Shown here piece by piece: positions 35,422-44,393 of a stretch of 64,000 nt of DNA. Below the pieces are notes generated by a model. It saw only the letters and a list, made by a program, of their open reading frames with translations, was not told the DNA's origin and did not search any database. The stretch lies in the NCBI GenBank assembly GCA_965230045.1, contig OZ245940.1, forward strand, positions 4,960,001 through 5,024,000, in the 5' to 3' direction. Within the stretch, counting starts at the first letter, position 1, and each line of letters begins with the position of its first letter. The stretch is from G963662905 sp965230045. Its GTDB lineage: Bacteria; Bacteroidota; Bacteroidia; Bacteroidales; WRLA01. The position numbers and the translations under genes were made by a program.

Positions 35422-37626
35422 TCAGAGTTTAAAACCTATATTTAAAAAGCCCAAAAGGGTCATATCTTTATTCGACATGCTGAAATTTAATTCAATAGGT
35501 CCCAAAAGGCTTTCGTAGCCGTAGGTCAGGCCGTAGCCGCTCAAATAATGTTGGAATTCAAATAAATCTTCTGGTTTTTCTACGGCATTACCGAGGTCCC
35601 ATTCCAATATCAGGTAGTTTTTACGGAAAATTTCTGCTTGCAGGCTAAACTTGCTATATAGGGCATGTCGGCCATCAACCTCCATATAATCAACGCCCTG
35701 AAAAGGTATGATGCTGCGAATGCGCGATAAAGGTGCCTGTCCGCCCAGATACAGATTGTATTGCGGTGGCAAACCTTCTGAAAAACTGATACCGCCTCCA
35801 AATTCAGGTTTAATGGTCAAACGGCGGCTTAAGGGAATGGCATGCGCATAGCGTGAACTGATGATAAGCGCGGGATCAAGCCCCGAAAACTGGCCGCTCA
35901 GCGGATAGACCATATGCGCCATTAAATTAAACTGATATCCGTTTTTGGGGTAAACCAGCTGATCGTAGGTGTCCATTTCAAGATAAGCTTCCGAATTAAA
36001 ATAGGTATCAAACTGGCGGTTGAAATCAATAAAAGTTACGTTCGGGCTAACGGCCGTGAGTTCATAGGAAATATTCAGGCCCATGGTAAGCAGGTTTTCC
36101 AGCATCCGTTCGCTATAAATCCCAAGAAGATAATCGGAAAAATTATACGCACTTTTCTTTTGACCGTTTTCTCCATAATCATAAATACGTAGCATAAAAG
36201 CTTTTAAGAATGCTCCCAGACCGGGTTTTGCACCACGGTTGACATAAAAATACGCGTCAAAATAAGGGTTTTCGCCCAGAGCAAGCGAAAGTGATGTTTT
36301 GGAGCCGGCAATCAACCAGTTGCGAAAAGTCAGGTTGGCATTGATCGCAGCCCTTAAATCTGTATCATAATGGAGGCCCAGGCTGAGGATACGCGAACCG
36401 GCTTCTTGTACACGTATTTCGAGCAAATATCCTTTATCTGCAGGCAGGAAACGATAATTGATTTTACTAAAAAACCCGGTTCCATAGGCTTTGGTCAAAG
36501 CACTTTCCAGTTGTGTAAGGCGGATCCAGGAATTTTTTTCTATTTTCAGTTCGCCTTCCAGGTATTTTTCAGAAACCCAATGCAGGCCATTATAGTAAAT
36601 ATTGGAAATATAAACCGAATCGAGCGGCAGGGTGTTTTTTGGTTTTTGCGCCCTGAATTCGATGGCATTTAGTGAATCGGCCAGTTTTTTTAATTGCGGA
36701 AGGAAAGCCTTGCCGACTTCTTCTCCTTTGTGGATGAGTGAATCGTAAGAATTAAAACTAGCTATTCCATACTTGCTGATATCAGGTCGGATGTAATAAT
36801 CAACCTGGGCTTTATTTTCATCGAAATTCTTTTGTCCATAAAATCCGGAAGCCTGGTTCAGGATATTCAAAAGTGAGCTTAAATCTTCTCGGGTATAAGG
36901 ATCGCTCTGCACATCCACACCGATAATAATATCCACGCCTCTTTCTTTTACATCGATGACGGGAAAATTATTGACCAGGCCACCATCGACCAGATAATGC
37001 CCCAAATAATCCATAGGCGTAAAAAAGGAAGGGATGGACATGGATGACCGCATAGCATCGGGCAGATATCCGCGGTCGAGGGTTACAGCTTCCCCGGTGA
37101 TGATGTCGCAACCAATACACAAAAACGGAGTGGGCAGTTTATCAAAATCGGTGACCGTTGCATAAGGTGACATCAGGCGTTCAAAAAGCAGTTCAATCAA
37201 CTGGCCTTGCACAACTCCTGCAGGAAGTTTTATTCCCCCTTTACGAATAGGAAAACGCGCAAAGAATTTTTCATCGGTACCTTTTTCGTTGGAATAGAGA
37301 TACTTCCGGGGAATACGGTCGGTAAGCAGTTCGTCCCAATCCTGTCCACGGACAATACGCTCCATCAGGTCGGGGCTGTATCCGGCAGCATATAAAGCCC
37401 CGATTAGTGCGCCCATGCTGGTTCCGCCGATGTAGTCGATGTCCAGGCCGCTTTTTTCGATGTATTTCAAGACGCCAATATGTGCCAAACCTTTGGCGCC
37501 GCCGCCACTGAGCACCAGCCCCACTTTCGGGCGTTTTTTTGGGGCATCTTTTTTGCTTTGCGCATGGATGTTGCCGGAAAAAATAAACAGGACAATCAGT
37601 ATGAAGGATAAATTTAGGCTCCGCAT
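35422..37626 (-). CDS. Patatin-like phospholipase with C-terminal outer-membrane barrel
   Basis: 734-aa protein, probably an outer-membrane phospholipase of the PlpD/BamA-like type. Signal peptide residues about 1-23 (MRSLNLSFILIVLFIFSG). The patatin domain has the oxyanion loop SGGGAKG (about 40), nucleophile Ser in GGTSMGAL (about 70) and catalytic Asp in VDGGLVNNFPV (about 205). A POTRA-like segment (about 320-400) and a beta-barrel to the C-terminus (MTLLGFLNIGFKL) follow. The ATG at 37626 is chosen because an in-frame TTG at 37659 lies at the -7 box (37649-37656), upstream of the expected transcript. Confidence 0.88.
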   Translation of the reverse strand: MRSLNLSFILIVLFIFSGNIHAQSKKDAPKKRPKVGLVLSGGGAKGLAHIGVLKYIEKSGLDIDYIGGTSMGALIGALYAAGYSPDLMERIVRGQDWDELLTDRIPRKYLYSNEKGTDEKFFARFPIRKGGIKLPAGVVQGQLIELLFERLMSPYATVTDFDKLPTPFLCIGCDIITGEAVTLDRGYLPDAMRSSMSIPSFFTPMDYLGHYLVDGGLVNNFPVIDVKERGVDIIIGVDVQSDPYTREDLSSLLNILNQASGFYGQKNFDENKAQVDYYIRPDISKYGIASFNSYDSLIHKGEEVGKAFLPQLKKLADSLNAIEFRAQKPKNTLPLDSVYISNIYYNGLHWVSEKYLEGELKIEKNSWIRLTQLESALTKAYGTGFFSKINYRFLPADKGYLLEIRVQEAGSRILSLGLHYDTDLRAAINANLTFRNWLIAGSKTSLSLALGENPYFDAYFYVNRGAKPGLGAFLKAFMLRIYDYGENGQKKSAYNFSDYLLGIYSERMLENLLTMGLNISYELTAVSPNVTFIDFNRQFDTYFNSEAYLEMDTYDQLVYPKNGYQFNLMAHMVYPLSGQFSGLDPALIISSRYAHAIPLSRRLTIKPEFGGGISFSEGLPPQYNLYLGGQAPLSRIRSIIPFQGVDYMEVDGRHALYSKFSLQAEIFRKNYLILEWDLGNAVEKPEDLFEFQHYLSGYGLTYGYESLLGPIELNFSMSNKDMTLLGFLNIGFKL

Positions 37627-37648
37627 GTTTTTTGGTTGTTGTTTCAGC

Positions 37649-37656
37649 CAAAAATA
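37649..37656 (-). promoter_or_regulatory. -7 box of the patatin gene
   Basis: Reads TATTTTTG on the minus strand, 22 bases before the ATG at 37626. A TTG at 37682-37680 is 23 bases upstream, within the T tract of the preceding terminator. Confidence 0.5.
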
Positions 37657-37676
37657 CAAAAATGTTTAAGTGTATT

Positions 37677-37708
37677 AAACAAAAAAGCAGAATCCGAAGA
37701 TCCTGCTT
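37677..37708 (-). terminator. Terminator of the polysaccharide-utilisation operon
   Basis: On the minus strand AAGCAGGATC and GATTCTGCTT form a 10-bp stem closed by a C(TTCG)G tetraloop, followed by six T residues. It lies 48 bases after the last gene of the locus. Confidence 0.88.
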
Positions 37709-37755
37709 TCGTCCTGAATAAACCAGGAGGGCATAAACCAATATTGACCTCTCTA

Positions 37756-40014
37756 TTAGTTTTTCATGAAACGGCTAAAATACTGTGCGCCCTCTGTTCC
37801 TCTTGCCCGTATAATATACATGCCCGACCTCAGCTCCAGAACATTCAGAGTTCCTTCGGGCTGATTGACGTTCATCACTTCTTTTCCAGTAATATCATAA
37901 ATTCTGATTTCAGAAAATTCCTGACCCAAAACAATACGGTCTTTTGCGGGATTTGGATATACGCGGAATTCCTGCACATCATATTCTGCAATAGAAGTAG
38001 CTCCCAGGAGTACGATATCATCGAAGTAGAACTGTGCGGGCACAAAATGGCCTTCACCGCCTAATTGTACCACAATCTGATCGTAATTTACGCTGTCTGC
38101 AATAGCACTAAAATCGAATGTAAGTGTTACCCAGGCATCAAACTCTGTAACATCTAACTTGATTTCCGTTTGGGTACTCCATGCCATACCGCCCATTAAG
38201 CTGTTTTGCAGTTTCAGCGCAGCTGTTGGCGTAAGTTGTTCGTCGTAATTATTGTCTGAAGGGAAATATACTTTCAACTCGAAATGATTGCGTTCGCTCA
38301 AATCCATACGGTGATCCACAACTACCTGTGCATTGGTCCATTCGAAATCTCCGGTGCGGGTATAATCAACCACGTGGTTTCCAGCATTTACAGGATCTTC
38401 GATAATTGTCAGGTCAAGCATTTCCGGGTCCTGGAATTTCCAGCCATGCAATGTTGCATAGCCATCATCTTCAAAATTATCCTGCACATCGGTAGCCAGC
38501 AGTGGTTTAGGACCGGCTCCGCCCATCAGTTCGAAATCATCGAGATAGAATGTTCCGGGCACAGTGTGGCCTTCGCCGCCAAACTGAACCACCACCTGGT
38601 CATAATTTACGCTGTCAGCAATAGCAGAAAAATCGAATACAAGATCAACCCACTGATCCAGATCAGTCACTTCAAGTTTAAGTTCTGTTTGCGTTGTCCA
38701 TGCATCACCGCCCAGTAAACTATTTTGCAATTTTATGGCCAGTGTTTTTGTAAGCTGGTCGCCATATTCGTTTGTGGATGGGAAGTAAGCGCGCGTTTCA
38801 AACACATTGCGTTCGCTCAGGTCCATACGGAAATCAAGGACAAATTGTGCGTTGGTCCATTCAAAGTTGCCGGAACGGGCATAATCCATTACGTGGTTTT
38901 CGGCATTGGTTGGATCTTCGCCAATGGTGATATCTACCAAATCAGGATCCTGGAATTTCCATGTGTTGATGGTAGAATATCCGTCGTTTTCGAAATTATC
39001 CTGGATATCGCGGGCTTCGAGTGGTTTTGGTGCAGGAGCGCATGAGTAAGCTGGCCCCTGAATATCATCAAGATAAAAAGTGCTGGCCGCCATAGAAGAA
39101 AAATCAGGGAAAATTACAATTTTGTCGTAGGTTTCGGAAGCTGCACCGGTAAAAGCAAAAGAAAGCTCTGTCCATTCATTGGCTACACTTAGCGTTTGTG
39201 AAACCTCAACAAAAGTATTGGGGTCAATTGAGCTTTCGAGTTTGAAAAGAACATCGCATGGAATGGGCGACCAGATTTTCAGGTAGAAAATATCACCTGT
39301 TGAGAAATCAACCATACCGGGCACTTGCATGAAAAGATGTGACCACTGTTCTTCCGGACGATCCCACTGCGCCACATTTGCAGAAGTATTAATTCCACTG
39401 GGATCGGGATTCGCGATGATTACAGGTTCTACAGGCCATCCACCCAGTACATCATTTTGCATATCATCAAAATTATTGTACACATGGGCTGCTGATGGTG
39501 TTCCGCCGCTTACGTATTCCGGGCCTGTTACATCATCAAAAAAGAAGGTGTTTTCTTCTGTGGCAGCAAAATCCATAAAGATGATCACTTTATCGTAGGT
39601 GCCTGAAGCAGCACCACTGAAATCAAATGTCAGTTCTGCCCACTCGTTGGCATTGGCAATGCTTTGACTTACTTCCGTGAAAGTTCCTGCATTGGCCTTA
39701 TCTTCAAGCTTGAGCAAAACATCGCAGGCTTTTGGCGACCAGATTTTCAGGCTAAAAGATGAACCGGTAGAAAAATCAATTTTCCCATCGAGTTCCGTCC
39801 AGACATGCGCCCATTGTTCGCCACTGCGGTCCCATTGAGCCACGTTTGCACTTGTGTTGATGCCTGAGGCGTCGGGATTGGCTACAATAACAGGAGCATT
39901 GGGCCATCCGGTAAATTCGTCATTCTGATTTCCATCGAAATCATTGTAAACATACTGTGCATTCGCTGCAAAAGCGATAAACACAAAACTAACAATCAGG
40001 TAAAGATGTTTCAT
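37756..40014 (-). CDS. Multi-module carbohydrate-binding-like protein with T9SS sorting domain
   Basis: 752-aa secreted protein with no visible catalytic domain. Signal peptide about 1-19. Two copies of module A (about 22-165 and 175-320, each with NPD.SGINTSANVAQWDR and FSLKIWSPKACDVL-like strands) are followed by two copies of module B (about 330-495 and 505-670, with WTNAQFVLDFRMDLSERN and YDQVVVQFGGEGH). A type A T9SS domain (FRVYPNPAKDRIVLGQ) ends it. Module B is also present in the GH16 enzyme at 48316-50460 (WTNVQFELDYRMDLSNRN, VVQFGGEGHF). This suggests that both bind the same glucan. It is the last gene of the locus, 191 bases after the phosphorylase gene. Confidence 0.8.
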   Translation of the reverse strand: MKHLYLIVSFVFIAFAANAQYVYNDFDGNQNDEFTGWPNAPVIVANPDASGINTSANVAQWDRSGEQWAHVWTELDGKIDFSTGSSFSLKIWSPKACDVLLKLEDKANAGTFTEVSQSIANANEWAELTFDFSGAASGTYDKVIIFMDFAATEENTFFFDDVTGPEYVSGGTPSAAHVYNNFDDMQNDVLGGWPVEPVIIANPDPSGINTSANVAQWDRPEEQWSHLFMQVPGMVDFSTGDIFYLKIWSPIPCDVLFKLESSIDPNTFVEVSQTLSVANEWTELSFAFTGAASETYDKIVIFPDFSSMAASTFYLDDIQGPAYSCAPAPKPLEARDIQDNFENDGYSTINTWKFQDPDLVDITIGEDPTNAENHVMDYARSGNFEWTNAQFVLDFRMDLSERNVFETRAYFPSTNEYGDQLTKTLAIKLQNSLLGGDAWTTQTELKLEVTDLDQWVDLVFDFSAIADSVNYDQVVVQFGGEGHTVPGTFYLDDFELMGGAGPKPLLATDVQDNFEDDGYATLHGWKFQDPEMLDLTIIEDPVNAGNHVVDYTRTGDFEWTNAQVVVDHRMDLSERNHFELKVYFPSDNNYDEQLTPTAALKLQNSLMGGMAWSTQTEIKLDVTEFDAWVTLTFDFSAIADSVNYDQIVVQLGGEGHFVPAQFYFDDIVLLGATSIAEYDVQEFRVYPNPAKDRIVLGQEFSEIRIYDITGKEVMNVNQPEGTLNVLELRSGMYIIRARGTEGAQYFSRFMKN

Positions 40015-40041
40015 AGTGTTGGTATTTAATGTGAATAAAGG

Positions 40042-40188
40042 TTTTTCTGTCTATAAAGTCCGCTATCTTCGTTACGCTTGCCCGAAAAATGCTTACTTCG
40101 GCAATGCTCAGCACAGGCATTTACCACAGTAAACTCCGCCTTTTCGGCCTGCACAAGCCTCGATAGTGAACTTTATAGCTCAGAAATA
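40042..40188. repeat. Intergenic repeat with inverted CTATAAAGT ends (E2)
   Basis: Left end TTTTTCTGTCTATAAAGT; right end on the other strand TATTTCTGAGCTATAAAGT. The inside has CTTACTTCGGCAATGCTCAG, related to E1 (13664-13833). It lies between the phosphorylase and the binding-protein gene and could affect read-through. Confidence 0.45.
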
Positions 40189-40205
40189 AGGTTAATTAAT
40201 AAAAA

Positions 40206-42983
40206 CTATTTGATACATAATTCCAGTTTATTTAATTCCTGAGTACATAAATCTTCGAGCTGGCTTTTTGCCACAATAAAGCAGCCTTTCTCAGCAGATT
40301 GATTTGCAACTTCTTGTCCGTTGATTTTAAGTGTCAGGTTTTTAATGTCTTTTGGGTCAATCCTTTGCGGATTGTGAATATTGTAATTGAGCTTGATGCC
40401 CTGAAAAGCTGTCTTAACGGCAGCAATTCCCTTTTTATTAAAGAAATCAGGGTGCAGGGCAGGTTTCAGCATTAAGTTTCCATGATGGCCACGGAGGCCA
40501 AACATTTGGGTAAGCACTGTGAGCATCATCCATGCCGAACTACCGGTAAGGTAGGCATAAGAGCCGCGGTTGCCGGGTTCGAAATAGGATGGTATGCCCG
40601 GGAAAGTCTTGGCATGGGCCGAATCCGTATTGATCTGATAAATGTCTTTAAAAAGATCATAGGCTTCATCATACATTCCACGCTTATACAGGCCATACAT
40701 AAACATAATGTTCTGCTGCATCCATTTGCTGCCATGCTCCTTAAAGCCATAAACAAAACCTGTGATGCGGCCAATATTCAGATCAATTTCTTTAAACTCA
40801 GAACAAAGGCGCAAGCCGCCGGATTCTTTGTCGCCCAGCAGTTTAACAGCTGATTGATGCGCCATTTTTGCCTGTTCCTTTGTGGCCGTATTGCACATCA
40901 GGGGCATCACCTGAGAAGTAAGATCGATTATAATTTCATCCTTCTTCAATCCATGCACCGGCTGCGCATTATTATCATAATGGCCGTTAAAAAAGCCTTC
41001 ATTTTCTCCGGTGCTGATCCATTCGTTTTCGCGGATGTGCGCACGGATGTGATGGCGTTTTGCAAGCAAATCCTGAATCAATGAATCAATATCCACATCA
41101 ACTTTTTTTCCGCTCAGTCGATGCTTTACCTGATCGAAATATTCTTCAAGGCGCTTTTGTTTGGCTTGCGGATTTTGGTAATCAATCGCTGACGAAGGGT
41201 TCAGGCTATCGAGCAGTATGAGGCACTCCTCATTGATTTTAATACTACCTGTCCCCTTTTCTTTCAGAACCTGTAGCATTTCTGCCAGTGCCCCAAAATT
41301 ATAACCGTAGAAATTATGGAAGCAAATGGATTCGCCTTTTTCGCGGGCCATGTCCAGTGTGTCGTTCCAATCGGCGCCTTCGAGCAGCAGGTTGTTATGC
41401 TCGCCTACATTAAAAAAAGCCGAGAGCTGCTGTAAAAGGATGTGCTCCAGGATGCTTCCCTGATAAACATTGCCTTCTTCATCTTTTTGTTGCGTTCCTT
41501 GATCTTCGCTCCAGAGTTCATCGGTTTTACGGCTCCGGTGGGTAAATTTATCTTTCCAGTAGGGCAATTCCTGAAGGAGCATATCATAATCACCGCTTTG
41601 ATGCAGATAGAATTCGGTGACAAAAAGCGGCCAACTGCCATGGTCGCACCAGCTTCGGGCAACATTGTTCCGGTCAGCAACAAAACTGCCCGCTTCATGC
41701 CCGATGATGGTGGCATTACTGCCGTCGATGCGGATACCGCGGTAGTTATTGATGATTTCGTTGCGCGCACCTGATGGATCAATTAAAAATATAGAAAGCA
41801 AATCCTGCCATAAGTCACGCCAGCCCCGGCCACCTCTTCCATATCCGAAATCGGGCAGGAAGGAGTTTCCGAAAATCTGGCGGCATTTGAGTTGAAATGC
41901 CACCCATCGCATCCATTGGTCGAAATTTTTATCGGCCGTTTCAAAAAGCACTTGGCTGCTGACATCCTGCCAGTGCTTCAGGGTTTTTTTCAGGTGATTT
42001 TTGCAGCTTTGCAGATTGCCATATTCTTTGATCCAGTTATTTGGATTTTGGCCTTTTTCTTTTATGCCGTGCAAAACAATATAATGGACTGTCTCGCCGG
42101 CTTTCAGGCTTTTTTCTGCAAAACGGAGTGCACCGATGGCTTCACGGCCTGATGCCAGTATATCCTGATTCTGTGAAGGTTTGAGCTTGCGCGTTAATGC
42201 TTCGGGATTGTCGAGGCTTCCTCCCTCACCGATAAAATCATTTAATGAAGCCCACACATCTTCCGGAGCAGAGCCGTCGGCTTCAAAGCCCAAAACAAAA
42301 TAACCGGTAGTATTTACGCTATGGCCTTTTTCGTCATGCACAATTGAAGGATGCACTTCCACGCCATTTGCAAGCGTATTGACTTTTTGGAACATAGAAG
42401 TTACCTGCCTGTGATCTCGGAAATTATCTGGGTGACGGGCAAAAACCGGTGTTGCTGCCGTAGCTGTCAGTTTGATTTCCTGATCGCTGATGTTTTTTAA
42501 GCGTACCAGCATCACTTCCACCAAATCGTCGGTTGCAGGCACAAAAATGCTGCTTTCGGCCTGGATGCCCGTTTCTTTACTTTCGCGTATCAGTTTGAAG
42601 CAACCCAAATGTCCTTCCACTTCCGAATAATCTTTTGCTTCCGTCCATTTATTGGCGCGTTGCAGGGCGCTGTTCCCGCTGACCGACCACGGCTGTCTTC
42701 CATCCACACAGATCCAGAAATTTCGGTTTGACATATTCCGGTGCAGCTCTTCTGTTCCGGTGGCCGGTGTGAGATAGTGCGCAAATGAAGAGGCAATATC
42801 GCCTTTAAGCTCCGGAGTGACCGAGCATTTCATTCCGGCTTCATTCATCAAAGGGAAATATAAACGCGAAACATAATCCGCCTCAGGCGCAATAAAAGAA
42901 GCATCCGATTCATTTCTGAACTGCCAAAGGGCTCCCTTTTCATTTCGCGCATAGCGACCACCAAATATTTGTTTCTTATCCAT
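40206..42983 (-). CDS. GH94-type beta-glucan phosphorylase
   Basis: 925-aa cytoplasmic enzyme without signal peptide. The N-terminal beta-sandwich (FGGRYARNEKGALWQF, about 5-270) and (alpha/alpha)6 barrel match the GH94 clan. GGRGWRDLWQDLLS and the catalytic-acid motif LLEGADWNDTLDMA (Asp about 525) are visible. GH94 members cleave cellobiose, laminaribiose or beta-glucan oligosaccharides with phosphate to give glucose 1-phosphate. The related families GH149 and GH161 act on beta-1,3-glucans; I cannot exclude them, and the protein is longer than classic cellobiose phosphorylases. Placed with a sugar porter and laminarinase, it probably degrades imported oligosaccharides with energy saving. 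Confidence 0.8.
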   Translation of the reverse strand: MDKKQIFGGRYARNEKGALWQFRNESDASFIAPEADYVSRLYFPLMNEAGMKCSVTPELKGDIASSFAHYLTPATGTEELHRNMSNRNFWICVDGRQPWSVSGNSALQRANKWTEAKDYSEVEGHLGCFKLIRESKETGIQAESSIFVPATDDLVEVMLVRLKNISDQEIKLTATAATPVFARHPDNFRDHRQVTSMFQKVNTLANGVEVHPSIVHDEKGHSVNTTGYFVLGFEADGSAPEDVWASLNDFIGEGGSLDNPEALTRKLKPSQNQDILASGREAIGALRFAEKSLKAGETVHYIVLHGIKEKGQNPNNWIKEYGNLQSCKNHLKKTLKHWQDVSSQVLFETADKNFDQWMRWVAFQLKCRQIFGNSFLPDFGYGRGGRGWRDLWQDLLSIFLIDPSGARNEIINNYRGIRIDGSNATIIGHEAGSFVADRNNVARSWCDHGSWPLFVTEFYLHQSGDYDMLLQELPYWKDKFTHRSRKTDELWSEDQGTQQKDEEGNVYQGSILEHILLQQLSAFFNVGEHNNLLLEGADWNDTLDMAREKGESICFHNFYGYNFGALAEMLQVLKEKGTGSIKINEECLILLDSLNPSSAIDYQNPQAKQKRLEEYFDQVKHRLSGKKVDVDIDSLIQDLLAKRHHIRAHIRENEWISTGENEGFFNGHYDNNAQPVHGLKKDEIIIDLTSQVMPLMCNTATKEQAKMAHQSAVKLLGDKESGGLRLCSEFKEIDLNIGRITGFVYGFKEHGSKWMQQNIMFMYGLYKRGMYDEAYDLFKDIYQINTDSAHAKTFPGIPSYFEPGNRGSYAYLTGSSAWMMLTVLTQMFGLRGHHGNLMLKPALHPDFFNKKGIAAVKTAFQGIKLNYNIHNPQRIDPKDIKNLTLKINGQEVANQSAEKGCFIVAKSQLEDLCTQELNKLELCIK

Positions 42984-43043
42984 CTCTAAAAATCTATATC
43001 TTTTTTTTATTGTAAATCAGCTTTTTATCTCTTGTTTTCGGCA

Positions 43044-44381
43044 CTATTTTGATGCCATGTCCTCTTTTACTTTAAACGGTATATTGGCGTAGGCGGCATG
43101 TCCTTTCTGGTCGCGGGCATAAGCCAACAGCCGGTATTCGCCTGGATTTGACGGTGCATGAGCTGTGATTATTTGCCCTTCCCTTCCGGCCTCAAGATGC
43201 AGCAAGCTTTCCGGGCGTTCTTCAAAATCACCGCCATCGCTTTGTTTATGCTCTGCCACCTCTGGCATAATTTCCCAATAGTAAGTCAGCGTGTCCCCAT
43301 CCGGATCGACGGCAGACACAGTAGCTGAAAATTCTTCGCCGGAATCCAGGATTATGTTTCCATGCGCATTTTTTTCGTTCATGGTCATGCTGATCAGCTG
43401 TGGCGCGCGGTTTTCAGGCCATTTTCCGGTCCAAACGTATTCCATAACATCAACGGCTTCGGTACTTTCTCCATTTTCATGAAAAAGGCCGTACCATGTG
43501 GGCGTGCGTTCCTGCTTTTGCCCCCAAAGGAATACAAATGATCCGATGCAGTGTTGAGGATCAGCTGCTATAACATTTTTATATCTTGAAAGATAAGAAG
43601 CCGCTTTTTCGCTGCTGTTCTGCTCAATCGGTCGTCCCCACTCGGTTGCAGGCATTTCCCAATGTCCGGTTGGGCCCCATTCCGAAACAATATAAGCGCC
43701 CTCGTATGTTCCGTTTTCCAGATATGTGGGAAGGTTTACAATATCGCCGTACAGCTGAAAACTAAGAAAATCCAGGTTTGGGCATCGTTCCACAACCACA
43801 TCAACCATTTCGGGTGCAGCACCGGCCAGCATGGTAGTAGTGGGATGGTTTGGGTCTGTTTCATGGATCATCGCTGCGATTTCATTCACCGCATCCCATA
43901 CTTTTGGGTTTTCGGCATGCAGGTTCAGCTCATTTCCAATTCCCCACGCCAGCAAAGCCGGATGATCTTTGTATTTCAGAACTTCCTGGCGGGCATATTC
44001 GAGCTGTTTTTGAACAGCAGCATCATTATTATAATCAAAGCCATGGCGTTCGCGGGCGATTTCTATGCCCATACAGACCATGATCCCGTTTTCCAAGGCT
44101 TCATCAAGTATTTCCTGCCCTTTACGGAATTGATTGTCCGTGCGCCATGTGCGCATCGTATTTCCTCCGCGGGCAGCCAGCTCAGCAATATCGCCGCCTT
44201 CGAGTCCGGCGCCCTTCACATAAAAGGGCTCGCCATCAACAAAAAGACTGTAGTTTTCTCCATCCTTTTTTAGCTCAACTTTTTTTGCAGTGCTCTCATT
44301 TTTTTCGCAATTGCAGCTTGCAATAAAAAAGGAAACAGCTGTAAAAATAAAAATTGAAGTAAATATTCTTAAAGTTTTCAT
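43044..44381 (-). CDS. Clan GH-A glycosidase lipoprotein (GH158/GH2/GH5-like)
   Basis: 445-aa lipoprotein: signal peptide with lipobox FFIASC (Cys about 23). A TIM-barrel region spans about 35-310, with GGNTMRTWRT, the acid/base Glu in LAWGIGNELNLH (about 150) and nucleophile Glu in AYIVSEWGPTG (about 230). This is the beta-4 and beta-7 pattern of clan GH-A. A C-terminal Ig-like domain (about 330-440) has VSAVDPDGDTLTYYWEI. In other laminarin loci a lipoprotein of this layout is a GH158 endo-beta-1,3-glucanase; the family call here is an inference. It lies 12 bases after the porter gene. Confidence 0.7.
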   Translation of the reverse strand: MKTLRIFTSIFIFTAVSFFIASCNCEKNESTAKKVELKKDGENYSLFVDGEPFYVKGAGLEGGDIAELAARGGNTMRTWRTDNQFRKGQEILDEALENGIMVCMGIEIARERHGFDYNNDAAVQKQLEYARQEVLKYKDHPALLAWGIGNELNLHAENPKVWDAVNEIAAMIHETDPNHPTTTMLAGAAPEMVDVVVERCPNLDFLSFQLYGDIVNLPTYLENGTYEGAYIVSEWGPTGHWEMPATEWGRPIEQNSSEKAASYLSRYKNVIAADPQHCIGSFVFLWGQKQERTPTWYGLFHENGESTEAVDVMEYVWTGKWPENRAPQLISMTMNEKNAHGNIILDSGEEFSATVSAVDPDGDTLTYYWEIMPEVAEHKQSDGGDFEERPESLLHLEAGREGQIITAHAPSNPGEYRLLAYARDQKGHAAYANIPFKVKEDMASK

Positions 44382-44393
44382 AATCCCGGTTTT

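Noticed and set aside
37756..40014. CRISPR-like or tandem DNA repeat
   Set aside because: The repetition is at protein-module scale (about 145-175 residues) and encodes diverged domains; no short regular repeat array exists anywhere in the window.
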